From positions 5,642,001 to 5,706,000 of the forward strand of contig NC_091973.1 of the NCBI RefSeq assembly GCF_036711975.1: a DNA stretch of 64,000 nt, given 5' to 3'. Position 1 is the stretch's first letter, and each line of letters starts with the position of its first letter. This document shows positions 51,901-64,000 of the stretch, one piece after another. The notes beneath the pieces are model-generated. The model searched no databases, was not told the origin of the DNA, and was given only the letters and a program-made list of their open reading frames with translations. The stretch comes from Onthophagus taurus (taxonomy: Eukaryota > Arthropoda > Insecta > Coleoptera > Scarabaeidae). The position numbers were made by a program, and so were the translations under genes.

Positions 51901-52527
51901 AAATTTTTTTATTATCTTTTTTATTTTTTCATTCAAAATTGTTGTTAGCTTAAAATTGAAGGTATAATTTATATATAATGGACGCGTTACTAGATTAGCC
52001 TGATGATTGTACTTATATAACTGAAACCGGTGGAAATAAATTAATTTTTTTTAATAACCGATAAATAAACAATAAGGATTAAAAATAAATTGAAAATTGA
52101 CTGAATGAAAAATAAAAAAAAATTGTTTTATTGAAATTGTTTAAAAATATTTTTTTTAAAGGAATAAGGTCGATTCTGTAATTACGTAAGGACGTACGGT
52201 TTGAGGCACCTGCTATTAGCTTATTAGTTTCTGTTATATGTCGGACGTAGAAGGTGTGGTTTTGGGGTTTTCGAGGCGGAGTTCGGAGGGTGCCTTCATG
52301 CCATTGTACGTGTTCGTCCAATGAGAGACTTTGGTGAACGGAGTGGTCTTTTGACGAAGTCCCTGGTTTACAGTCGAAACGTACGCTCCGAAGTCGATGG
52401 TCGAGAAACTAAACGGTACACGATCAGGACTTTTGCTTCTTTTTTTATTCTTTAAAATCTGGGTGGTGATTGTTTTGAAAGTTTTTCCGAGAGTTTGCAT
52501 AGTTCTTTTTGAAAAGTTTTTGTGAAG

Positions 52528-53265
52528 ATGCCGCGTCCATCGAGGGAATCTTATGGTGACCAAAAACCACCATACTCTTACATCTCTCTAACCGCAATGG
52601 CTATATGGAGTTCACCGGAGAAGATGCTTCCATTATCTGAAATTTACAAATTCATCACCGATCGATTTCCTTACTACAGAAGAAATACCCAAAGGTGGCA
52701 AAATTCGCTGAGACATAATTTATCGTTCAACGATTGTTTCATCAAAATACCTAGAAGGCCAGATCGACCTGGAAAAGGTGCTTATTGGGCTCTACATCCC
52801 GCAGCGTTTGATATGTTTGAAAATGGAAGTTTATTAAGAAGGAGGAAACGATTTAAGTTGCTAAAAACCGATAAAGAAGTTCTCGATAATGAATTAGCCG
52901 CGTTGGCCAACATAAACAGATTCTTTTTCGCACCGACGGAACGTCAAATTGAACACCCGGTGCATGTTAATCAAAAAATGCCATCGCCAGTGATTCGTGC
53001 GGCAACTGAAACGACTATTCGACCAAAAAGGAGTTTTACTATAGAGAGTTTGATTTCGCCCGACAAACCCGAACAATCAGAGATAAGGGAAAGTCCCACC
53101 CAGGTTCGACCTACCACTTGTTTCCAATGGGGTTTAAACCCATATGATTTTCCAATGACTCAGCCGATATTAATGGCACCACCGGCACCTCCTTATTATA
53201 CACATTACGGGGTATCGCCGGATGATATATTAAAAGTGCCGCAATTAGCTTTAAGATCAGTTTAA
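52528..53265 (+). CDS. FoxB: FoxB-type forkhead transcription factor (fd96C group)
   Basis: Intronless, 245 residues from the ATG at 52528 ([20 protein letters not shown]). The forkhead domain spans residues about 13-105 and contains [37 protein letters not shown] and a basic end [12 protein letters not shown]. The MPRP start and the [15 protein letters not shown] end are diagnostic of FoxB1/B2 and Drosophila fd96Ca/fd96Cb. The later FTIESLI resembles both the FoxB FAIENII block and an eh1 Groucho-binding motif. It is a nuclear regulator, usually of the embryonic nervous system. It is shorter than vertebrate FoxB1 (325). No other forkhead gene is seen in the window, so the usual insect partner must lie elsewhere or be missing. 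Confidence 0.95.
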   Translation: MPRPSRESYGDQKPPYSYISLTAMAIWSSPEKMLPLSEIYKFITDRFPYYRRNTQRWQNSLRHNLSFNDCFIKIPRRPDRPGKGAYWALHPAAFDMFENGSLLRRRKRFKLLKTDKEVLDNELAALANINRFFFAPTERQIEHPVHVNQKMPSPVIRAATETTIRPKRSFTIESLISPDKPEQSEIRESPTQVRPTTCFQWGLNPYDFPMTQPILMAPPAPPYYTHYGVSPDDILKVPQLALRSV

Positions 53266-55344
53266 AAAATATTAGATTAATAAAATATAAGTGCAATAAA
53301 GTCTGATTTCCATTGTCAATAATTGTATTTTGCGATAGGTAGAAAAAATATTTTGTTCCTATATGATATCTCTATCTGTATATATCATCTTTACTTAAAA
53401 ACATACTGAATGTATTTGTGATATTAATTTACTTAATTTTAAACGGCCCGTCCGCGACGTTTACGATAGGTATTTATTTAGTCACGCGATTCGCGGATTT
53501 ACAATTTTAAAAATGTACTTAACACGAAGGTACGATCGTATTGTTAGATAATAATAAAAGAACTCGAAGAGGCCCGCATGCGATCTCTTAGTACACCAAA
53601 ATAAATAACCACTTTACAAATCCCTATTGTGAACGAACGAATAAAGAACGAAGAAACGATCGAACAATGCCGCCTGTACATATTTATTAAAGTCTGTTGT
53701 ATATATTTATTATTATTATATTTAAAAAAAAAACGCTTAAGTCCGCCCTGTTTAAGTACTCGTTAGTTACTTACACTAAGCTAGGTGTTAATCGATTATT
53801 TATAATTGTACAAAACCGTTTCGATATAAATTAAAGTATGTATTTAGAAAAAAAATATTTTTAATTTCCCATTTCCACAAATTTTTAAGAAACACATCCC
53901 GATCAAAATTTTATGCAAATTTGGAGCAGCTGATAAAATAAATTTTTGTGCGGACGTATCACCAAGATTAATTAAACTATTATGCAGTCAGAAAGATATA
54001 ATAAGGTTTTTTATTAATGGCATAATAAGAAAGATGGAAAGATAGGGCGTGTAACATTGTAATTGTACCGCAATTGATGGAGATTTTGGTTTCAACTCGG
54101 AAATTTTCATTTCACCATTAAAATTTATATTTTAATACAACGACTTGAAGAGTTTGAATTAATTAAAAAAAAAGCGTGTTCCTTTTTGCATTTTGTTATA
54201 CATGGTACGAGAGATTTATAATGACATCGAATAATGTAAAGAGCTGACGTGCTCACATAGACGCACGTCGTAACTACTAATGAGAGTGGCCAATAATATA
54301 TCGCGCCGTTAACCAAATTGCACCTCTCGCCTCTTGCTTTCCACGGTTAAGACAATAACAAATATTACGTTATTTGTTATTTATTTAAAACGACGTTTTC
54401 CGCCCGGTCTTTTCTGATTTATAACGTTCCGCCACGAAGAATTCAACCAACCTCCGAGACCTGTTATTAATTCACGAAAGAATTACTTTTGAAATGTCTT
54501 CAAATTAAAATATTTTATTTATTATATAATATTTTTTTCATTAATGTTATTTAGAAGATAATTCATAGGGCGGGTAAATATTCTTTTTAAATCAAAAAGG
54601 TGGTTGGGCATGAAAATAAAGACCTATTATCGTTATACAGATTCGTATCTACGAGTTATTATGTATCTAAGGCCACAGATGGCAATGATTTATTATTCAA
54701 GAGGGTTTAACCCCCCTCGGTTGTTTAGTGGGTATACATTTGCCCCTAAACACCAAATAATTTGATTGTATTTTATCCTTGCCGTGTATAATTGGTATCT
54801 ACAGATGTTTTGGCTTTTATTGTCATATTCGTGTCAAAGATATCTTCCGGTGGGTTTCGGTCTTTTAGTCTTTTAGTTCCGAACCCCGTTCCGGGCTAAA
54901 TTATAAACGAGGATCGTAAAGATCCGGTGTTATTAAACATCTATGCCCACATTAAACGTTTAAATTAAAAGCCGGATTGTTTAAGGGTGAAATTTACGCG
55001 TCGGGCATTTAAATCGGTTACAACGTTGAGAGTTACTATCGTATTTGCAGTAAATTTTAAATATTATCGAACTCGATCTGCTACCGAGCAACACACAACC
55101 GACCAGTCCTGTAAATCTCCTTATACAAGCCACCACGATCGGATTGCGAGCAAAAAAATTCACGCTCTCGTCCCGTTTAGTATACCTTCTCATAACTACA
55201 AGACAAAGTACTAATTACATCCTTAATAAACTTTACAAGACTTCGAGGCGATCCCAAATTCGACCTAAACGGTTATCCTCTATATTCAACATTTTTTACA
55301 CATTACTTTTTTTTTACTTCATTAAATCAATCTAAACATATTAT
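53266..55344. other. FoxB 3' UTR and intergenic region
   Basis: AATAAA near 53279 and 53293 directly follows the stop; further AATAAA sites run to about 53640. 53440-53700 and 54340-55300 are GC-richer with many CG dinucleotides and could be regulatory. No gene is supported. Confidence 0.4.
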
Positions 55345-58300
55345 CGTATACACAAAAAAAATTTGTATTCAAATTATCATTTTCTTTATTCTTTTCTAAG
55401 ATATGGAGTTGTTCTATGTCATGATTGTTGCAGACTCGGATTGGTGCTTAACCTACACTGGAACATTGTAAGTCCAATAACTAAAAGATGAAAATCTTAG
55501 GATCCACCTTGCCAAATTTTAATTTTAAATCCTCCTTTGATTTTTCATTTATTATTTTACTAAGTCTATGAGATACATGAGTGAGCATAGAAACATAGAG
55601 AGCTGCAATTAATTAATTATGATTCCAGAAATAATACTAGATATTTCGACAGCTTCAAATCAGAGTTTGGCGTTTTGGAAAAAATAATCACTTTTGGGGC
55701 ATTTTAGCTAGCTATTCGGCCAAGACACTTTATCTAATCCTTTTAGCAACATTTATCCAAGTTTTGTTTTTACAATCCTAGATATTAAGGTTGATTTTAA
55801 TTTTTCTCGTGTATTATCAAAAAAAATCACCAATTTTGGAACATTTTAGGTAGCTACTTGACTCAGATGTTGTATCAATAAAATTTATAACGGCGATGTT
55901 GTTTCTTATTCACTTTGCCACCCTCATACCAAGTCACTCATCATCTCAGCTTTACAAATTTTTATGGGTGTAAGGTTTTGACCAAAAAAGACAATTAGAG
56001 TTTTAATAAATCTACATGAAAGTGATAGTTTTACAAGAGTAAAAGAAAAGTAAAGTTTAAACTTATAGTCAAATTATCATTTTCTTTATTCTTTACTAAG
56101 ATATGGAGTTGTTCTATGTCATGATAGTTGCAAACTCGGATTGGTGCTAAACCTAGACTGGAACATTGTAAGTCCAATAACTAAAACATAAAAATCTTAG
56201 GATCCATCTTGCCAAATTTTAATTTTAGATCCTCCTTTGATTTTTCATTTATTATTTTACTAAGTCTGAGACACATGAGTGAGCATAGAAACATAGAGAG
56301 CTGCAATTAATTAATTATGATTCCAGAAATAATACTAGATATTTCGACAGCTTCAAATCAGTGTTTGGCGTTTTGGAAAAAATAATCACTTTTGGGGCAT
56401 TTTAGCTAGCTACTCTGCCAATACACTTTATCTTATTCTTTTAGCAACCTTTATGCCAAGTTTTGTTTTTACAATCCTAAATTTTGAGGTTGATTTTAAT
56501 TCTTTTCGTGTATTATCAAAAAAAAATCATCAATTTTGGTACATTTTAGGTAGCTACTTGACTCAGATCTTTTATCAATAAAATTTATAAGAGCGATCTT
56601 GTTTCTTATTCATTTTGCCACCCTCATACCAAGTCAATCATCATCTCAGCTTTACAAATTTTGATGGGTGTAATTTTTTGACCAAAAAAAGACAATTCGA
56701 GTTTTAATAAATCTACATGAAAGTGATAGTTTTACAAGGGTAAAAGAAAAGTAAAGTTTAAACTTATAGTCAAATCATCATTTTCTTTATTCTTTACTAA
56801 GATATGGAGTTGTTCTATGTCATGATTGTTGCAGACTCGGATTGGTGCTAAACCTAGACTGGAACATTGTAAGTCCAATAACTAAAACATAAAAATCTTA
56901 GGATCCATCTTGCCAAATTTTAATTTTTGATCCTCCTTTGATTTTTCATTTATTATTTTACTAAGTCTATGAGATACATGAGTGAGCATAAAAACATAGA
57001 GAGCTGCAATTAATTAACTATGATTCCAGAAATGATACTAGATATTTCGACACCTTCAAATCAGAGTTTGGCGTTTTGGAAAGAATAGTCATTTTTGGGG
57101 CATTTTAGGGCAAGACACTTTATCTTATTCTTTTAGCAACCTTTATCCAAGTTTTGTTTTTACAATCCTAGATTTTGAGGTTGATTTTAATTCTTTTCGT
57201 GTATTATCAAAAAAAAATCATCAATTTTGGAACATTTTAGGTAGCTACTTGACTCAGATCTTTTATCAATAAAATTTATAAGGGCGATCTTGTTTCTTAT
57301 TCATTTTGCCACCCTCATACCAAGTCAATCATCATCTCAGCTTTACAAATTTTGATGGATGTAAGGTTTTGACCAAAAAAAGATAATTAGAGTTTTAATA
57401 AATCTACATAAAAGTGATAGTTTTACAAGGGTAAAAGTAAAGTAAAGTTTAAACTTATAGTCAAATTATCATTTTCTTTATTCTTTACTAAGATATGGAG
57501 TTGTTCTATGTCATGATTGTTGCAGACTCGGATTGGTGCTTAACCTACACTGGAACATTGTAAGTCCAATAACTAAAAGATGAAAATCTTAGGATCCACC
57601 TTGCCAAATTTTAATTTTAAATCCTCCTTTGATTTTTCATTTATTATTTTACTAAGTCTATGAGATACATGAGTGAGCATAGAAACATAGAGAGCTGCAA
57701 TTAATTAATTATGATTCCAGAAATAATACTAGATATTTCGACAGCTTCAAATCAGAGTTTGGCGTTTTAAAAAAAATAATCACTTTTGGGGCATTTTAGC
57801 TAGCTATTCGGCCAAGACACTTTATCTAATCCTTTTAGCAACATTTATCCAAGTTTTGTTTTTACAATCCTAGATATTAAGGTTGATTTTAATTTTTCTC
57901 GTGTATTATCAAAAAAAATCACCAATTTTGGAACATTTTAGGTAGCTACTTGACTCAGATGTTGTATCAATAAAATTTATAACGGCGATGTTGTTTCTTA
58001 TTCACTTTGCCACCCTCATACCAAGTCACTCATCATCTCAGCTTTACAAATTTTTATGGGTGTAAGGTTTTGACCAAAAAAGACAATTAGAGTTTTAATA
58101 AATCTACATGAAAGTGATAGTTTTACAAGAGTAAAAGAAAAGTAAAGTTTAAACTTATAGTCAAATTATCATTTTCTTTATTCTTTACTAAGATATGGAG
58201 TTGTTCTATGTCATGATAGTTGCAAACTCGGATTGGTGCTAAACCTAGACTGGAACATTGTAAGTCCAATAACTAAAACATAAAAATCTTAGGATCCATC

Positions 58301-60830
58301 TTGCCAAATTTTAATTTTAGATCCTCCTTTGATTTTTCATTTATTATTTTACTAAGTCTGAGACACATGAGTGAGCATAGAAACATAGAGAGCTGCAATT
58401 AATTAATTATGATTCCAGAAATAATACTAGATATTTCGACAGCTTCAAATCAGTGTTTGGCGTTTTGGAAAAAATAATCACTTTTGGGGCATTTTAGCTA
58501 GCTACTCTGCCAATACACTTTATCTTATTCTTTTAGCAACCTTTATGTCAAGTTATGTTTTTACAACCCTAGATATTGAGGTTGATTTTAATTTTTTTCG
58601 TGTATTATCAAAAAAAATCATCAATTTTGGAACATTTTAGGTAGCTACTTGGCTCAGATCTTTTATCAATAAAATTTATAAGGGCGCTCTTGTTTCTTAT
58701 TCATTTTGCCACCCTCATACTAAGTCAATCATCATCTCAGCTTCACAAATTTTGATGGGTGTAAGGTGTTGACCAAAAAAAGACAATTAGAGTTTTAATA
58801 AATCTATATGAAAGTGATAGTTTTACAAGGGTAAAAGAAAAGTAAAGTTTAAACTTATAGTCAAATTATCATTTTCTTTATTCTTTACTAAGATATGAAG
58901 TTGTTCTATGTCATGATTGTTGCAGACTCGGATTGATGCTTAACCTACACTGGAACATTGTAAGTCCAATAACTAAAACATGAAAATGTTAGGAACCAAA
59001 TTTTAATTTTAGATCCTCCTTTGATTTTTCATTTATTATTTTACTAAGTCTATGAGATACATGAGTGAGCATAGAAACATAGAGAGCTGCAATTAATTAA
59101 TTATGATTCCAGAAATAATACTAGATATTTCGACAGCTTCAAATCAGTGCTTGGCGTTTTGGAAAAAATAGTTACTTTTGGGGCATTTTAGCTAGCTACT
59201 CTGCCAATACACTTTATCTTATTCTTTTAGCAACCTTTATGCCAAGTTTGGTTTTTACAGGCCTAGATTTTGAGGTTGATTTTAATTTTTTTCGTGTATT
59301 ATCAAAAAAAATCATCAATTTTGGAACATTTTAGGTAGCTGCTTGACTTAGATCTTGTATCAATAAAATTTATAAGGGCGATCTTGTTTCTTATTCATTT
59401 TACCACCCTCATACTAAGTCAATCATCATCTCAGCTTCACAAATTTTTATGAGTGTAAGGTTTTGACTAAAAAAAGACAATTAGAGTTTTTATAAATCTA
59501 CATGAAAGTGATAGTTTTACAAGGGTAAAAGTAAAGTAAAGTTTAAACTTATAGTCAAATTATCATTTTCTTTACTCTTTACTAAGATATGGAGTTGTTC
59601 TATGTCATGATTGTTGCAGACTCGGATTGGTGCTAAACCTAGACTGGAACATTGTAAGTCCAATAACTAAAACATAAAAATCTTAGGAACCATCTTGCCA
59701 AATTTTAATTTTAGATCCTCCTTTGATTTTTCATTTATTATTTTACTAAGTCTATGAGATACATGAGTGAGCATAAAAACATAGAGAGCTGCAATTAATT
59801 AATTATGATTCCAGAAATAATACTAGATATTTCGACAGCTTCAAATCAGAGTTTGGCGTTTTGGAAGAAATAATCAGTTTTGGGGCATTTTAGGTAGCTA
59901 CTCGGCCAATACACTTTATCTTATTCTTTTTGCAACCTTTATGCCAAGTTTGGTTTTTACAGGACTTGAGGTTGATTTTAATTTTTTTCGTGTATTATCA
60001 AAAAAAATCATCAATTTTGGAACATTTTAGGTAGCTACTTGACTCAGATCTTTTATCAATAAAATTTATAAGGGCGATCTTGTTTCTTCTTCATTTTGCC
60101 ACCCTCATACCAAGTCAATCATCATCTCAGCTTTACAAATTTTTATGGGTGTAAGGTTTTGACTAAAAAAAGACAATTAGAGTTTTAATAAATCTACATG
60201 AAAGTAATAGTTGTACAAGGGTAAAAGTAAAGTAAAGTTTAAACTTATAGTCAAATTATCATTTTCTTTATTCTTTACTAAGATATGGAGTTGTTCTATG
60301 TCATGATTGTTGCAGACTCGGATTGGTGCTAAACCTAGACTGGAACATTGTAAGTCATAAAACTAAAACATAAAAATCTTAGGAACCATCTTGCCAAATT
60401 TTAATTTTAGATCCTCCTTTGATTTTTCATTTATTATTTTACTAAGTCTATGAGATACATGAGTGAGCATAGAAACATAGAGAGCTGCATAGTCACTTTT
60501 GGGGCATTTTAGGGCAAGACACTTTATCTTATTCTTTTAGCAACCTTTATCCAAGTTTTGTTTTTACAACCCTAGATTTTGAGGTTGATTTAATTTTCTT
60601 CGTGTATTATCAAAAAAAAATGATTAATTTTGGAACATTTTATGTAGCTACTTGATTCAGATCTTTTACCAATAAAATTTATAAGAGCGATCTTGTTTTT
60701 TATTGATTTTGGCACCCTCATACCAAGTCAATCATCATCTCAGCTTTACAAAGGTTTTGACCAAAAAAGACAATTAAGGTTGTAATAAATCTACATGAAA
60801 GTGATAGTTTTACAAGGGTAAAAGTAAAGT
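55345..60830. repeat. ~700-bp satellite, about eight units with higher-order structure
   Basis: CAAATTATCATTTTCTTTA recurs near 55370, 56071, 56772, 57463, 58164, 58863, 59555 and 60254 (spacing 691-701). Units 1 and 4 share GATGTTGTATCAATAAAATT, and units 2 and 5 share CATGATAGTTGCAAACTCGG, so a block of three units (about 2.09 kb) has been duplicated. The last unit is truncated. No coding capacity. Confidence 0.92.
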
Positions 60831-62870
60831 TTTGTGGTGTGACGCGGTAAAAACATGTCAAAACCCATGTTGGTGGTTTTTGAATGAAAGAAATGCCTTT
60901 GGTACCTGTTTCCATTGTTGATAGTTATTGCGAACGATCCATGGGCAAACCTTGTTTGCCCAGCGTTTTATTTCGGGACAACGCATTCCACCGATTATAA
61001 ACGGTCCCCAGGATCCTAACGCCTCCAAAACACTTAAAAGGAGCCGCTTCTTGTTTGCTTTGGAGAGAGCCGCTCGTGGAACTCCTAATAAACGGTTTTA
61101 TGTGAGGCCGCGGATAATCCGGTCATCCCATTTCGTAGTGGATTAGAATGGAGATCGGTAGGGATCAACGGCGATCAAATAGGTGGTGAATAAACGGGCC
61201 CTTATTGTGCAATTACCGATCGTGGTTCGGTGCTCGGTTCGGGTCAATACCTGATCACTTCATCACTCGGCAAGTTAAAAGGCTGACCTCTTAATGGGTT
61301 TTTTAAAGGTTTGCCTCGCGAACTGTGGGGCAATTTTTTGAACAAGAACCGGGACGAATCGGAATTTAATTGAAAACACCCCTGTAACCAGGTCTTTAGA
61401 AGCCGATTATGTTTTAATGGCGGCGCATGAAAACCTATTTAATTATATAATGACCAGACAATATCGCACCGTATGATTCCGGAAATCAACGGGAACCACG
61501 CGAATTTTGGATGACTTTCGCGGCGATTAATTTAAAAAAAAAAGTTTCCGAGAAATTTATTAAAATCGTAACAACGACGTACCGAGTATTTTGCATAAGT
61601 AGGCATAAAGGCTGTTCGTTTCGTCCTTTCGGCGAGAACCGCACCTGGATGTATATGCAAATGTAAAATTTCGGTTAAATATTATCCTGGGCTCGCGTCG
61701 GGCTTATTTTCGTAATTTTCTCCTGCGCATAACGAGGCTACCGCATTTTTTAGGTGACATTTAATTTTAGGGAGAAAACACATTTTTTTCGTCACTAATT
61801 ATGTACCACTTAGTTCATATCAAAACCAAGGCTTTAATTAGAAATTCAAATTTTACTTAGTAAAATTGCTTAATTGCTGAAGATTTTTATAAATCAATAT
61901 TATTAATTGTTTAAAACGCGTGCTTGTACATGTGCACACATATCAACATGCGTGTGTGCGTTTCAGATTTATTGTTACTTAGGAAAAAGAATACAACGTT
62001 TAACAGTTGGCCTTTTGTAACGCAATTATTCTTAGATATGTTACAGTCATTCAATCTATTGTTGAGCGGTATTCAGACTGCCACAATACGAACTTGTATT
62101 CTTTGGTTTCCAGAGTTGGATTTAATAATAATTCAAGAGCACTTAATCAACGTACAAATCAAATAAAAAGTGAAACTAAAAACACGAAACTCATTATTTT
62201 TCATTCACGTTACTTTAAGAGCGTTTATCGGATAGAAAATGTATAACGTCGAGGTTGTCGTGTGTCGAAACAGGTATTTTAAGGGCCGAGTACGTTCCTG
62301 TACCGGTCGGCATGTCAAACACGGTCCACCACGAGGGGGTCGCATTGTATAACTTGGTAAAGTACATGCCCCCTGCTACGATCATAATATGCTTTAACCG
62401 ACACCTAACTAGCGGCATTCCACAAAGGCACAAAATATTAGTACTCTTATACACCTGCTTTTTTGCCTTTAGACCGTTCCGACTTTCCACGATTTGATTT
62501 ATGTCCACCACCTAGTGTTGACTTTACGACCTATTTATCTATGAATGGCCCCAAAAAACTTATATACCAAGACCTTTTAACATTTTAAAGGCCGTTATAC
62601 AAACAACCACCATTTATATCTTGAGAAAATTTAAATTATTGTAAAGAATAGATTGTATAATATATATATGGTATTAATGATGTATGTAAATATTTTGTAT
62701 GCTATGTATAGAAGTGATTGTTTCCTCCTCCCATACTTTCCTTATCAGTGCATGGATAAATTTTCTTAGGTGTTCATCATTTCCTTTCTTTCCCCTCAGC
62801 GATTAAGTACAATACCTGCAGCGTTCAATACCTACTGTAGAGGATTGCCGCAATACACTTTTCTGGCAGA
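60831..62870. other. Non-coding region after the satellite
   Basis: 60840-61760 is GC-richer, with many CG dinucleotides and no gene; it could be regulatory DNA. 61900-62510 has open frames on both strands up to 98 residues that match nothing I know. Confidence 0.35.
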
Positions 62871-62873
62871 ACG

Positions 62874-63315
62874 TACTTCACTGAGAAAATCATTCCAGAC
62901 ATGTATGAGAGAGTGGTTAGCAAACTAAAGAGCAAGTTAGAAACGGCTGCAGAAACTAGGCATCATCAGAACTACAAAAAATAAATTTATCAAAAAATAC
63001 AGAACAATTTAGCTTTTTAGCCAGCTTATGAAAGTGGGAATATCGATACAGAAACTCATAAAGTATTTTGGGCATGTTTTGAAGAATCTACGACAAAGCA
63101 GAATTCTGAAGAGCAACCCCAAAATACCACTTCTGAAGAAATCGCTCACTACATCGCGTTAGAAAAGGCTGACAGAAGTATAAACCCATATTTCCATAAG
63201 AATTGATTCTCCATTTTAAGTAAGCTTGCTAAACGATACTTAATCACACCAGCAAGCTCTGTTTATTCACAAAGATTATTTTCTGAGGCAGGTTTGATTT
63301 ATCGTGATCCATAAT
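62874..63315 (+). pseudogene. Decayed hAT transposase (C-terminal part)
   Basis: YFTEKIIPDMYERVVSKLKS (from 62874) is followed, after a frame break, by EEIAHYIALEKADRSINPYF, then a TGA stop and FSILSKLAKRYLITPASSVY with SQRLFSEAG. This is the hAT (ZBED-type) dimerisation domain, normally ending LA..YL..PA.S..SER.FS.AG. It has at least two in-frame stops and a break, so it is dead. Confidence 0.8.
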
Positions 63316-63639
63316 CTGCCCCTTTTGGACATTAAATATTAATCAAAAAGCGTAACTAATTAACCTCAACATGGCATGACTGATTTTTGGCTGATTCTGA
63401 CTGATTTGTTAAAAGTTCTAAGTGTTTTGTTTTTTAAGAAAAATTAAAGTTTGATTATTTTTAAGTGTAAAGTTTTTTTTGTTCATTAAAAGTTTATTTT
63501 AGACAACTATTCGCCGAATGTCGAATAATACCCGTTATTAATCGGTATTCCATGAAGAACAAAAAAATGTCGAGTAATGCCGAACACCGAATAATAGCTA
63601 GTATTCGCGGCGTTTCTAGTTTGTATCCCTCTGCCATCC

Positions 63640-64000
63640 TTTTCAGGTATCTATATGCACCTCTTGGGTGCAAAATCCTCACCCATTTTTGCAATGAGGA
63701 ACTAAAGAGCGAGCTAGAATCTGCTGAAGATATACCACTTAAATTCCAAGGGTTAGAGTATGAAAATGCACTTTTCCTGGTTTAAATTTATTATTTTCCT
63801 CCAAAAATTATAGTTTCTATTTTGACATGATTCGCCTGAACTATGCAGGTATTATCAGAACTCCAAAAAAAATAAATTTATCAAAAAATACAGAACAGTT
63901 TAACTATAGAACTATGAAACTACTATTGCTTTAAACTTAAATACTCAATTTAGCTTTTTAGCCAGCTTATGAAAGTGGGAATACCGATACAGAAACTCAT
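63640..64000 (+). pseudogene. Second hAT fragment running off the window
   Basis: 63848-64000 repeats 62966-63060 (AAATAAATTTATCAAAAAAT and TTAGCCAGCTTATGAAAGTG) and has about 45 bases that are missing from the first copy. ELKSELESAED (about 63700) parallels KLKSKLETAAE in the first copy. It continues past the window edge. Confidence 0.65.

Noticed and set aside
62215-62511. 98-residue minus-strand open frame
   Set aside because: Open on both strands, no recognised domain, no splice support. I could not exclude an exon of a distant gene but have no evidence.

Overview
This window is nuclear DNA from an insect. The background is AT-rich, genes carry many small introns with GT-AG borders, signals are eukaryotic, and every recognisable protein has an animal-specific relative. 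Neighbourhood and sequence style would suit a beetle, but nothing here proves the order. There are no operons, CRISPR arrays or bacterial features.

Layout. 1-1.9 kb: last coding exon and 3' UTR of a LRIG/lambik-type LRR-Ig receptor (+), tail to tail with a complete six-exon vezatin homologue (-). 6.4-7.65 kb: first three exons of the SKI-family co-repressor Fuss/SKOR (+), then about 10 kb of intron or intergenic DNA holding MITEs and a piggyBac-type element. 18.1-26.3 kb: complete SK calcium-activated potassium channel (-) with a pair of duplicated N-terminal exons whose phases make them mutually exclusive. 28.5-29.7 kb: two-exon single-pass membrane protein resembling the ER-phagy receptor CCPG1. 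30.7-41.6 kb: complete five-exon SHOX-type homeobox gene; its first intron holds duplicated DNA, a 363-bp satellite and a hairpin MITE. 42.2-42.8 kb (-): small secreted precursor with five cysteine-pair peptides, each ending Gly-Lys-Arg, which I do not recognise. 43.9-45.2 kb: complete Etf-alpha gene. 45.9-49.0 kb: two paralogous LRR receptors, head to head across 113 bp, with related tyrosine tails. 49.1-51.9 kb: 428-bp satellite. 52.5-53.3 kb: intronless FoxB gene. 55.3-60.8 kb: about eight copies of a 700-bp satellite with a three-unit higher-order period. 62.9-64 kb: decayed hAT transposase pieces.

The genes do not form one pathway. Fuss, SHOX and FoxB are developmental regulators and have large non-coding surroundings with GC-richer patches that could be enhancers. 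SK sets neuronal and muscle excitability, and Etf-alpha is mitochondrial housekeeping. The items most likely to be new are the multi-copy cyclic-peptide precursor, the divergent LRR receptor pair with SH2-type tails and GATA plus kappaB-like promoter motifs, the duplicated SK exons, and the candidate insect CCPG1. All exon models were made by eye from splice sites, reading-frame phase and remembered family sequences; none was tested against transcripts.
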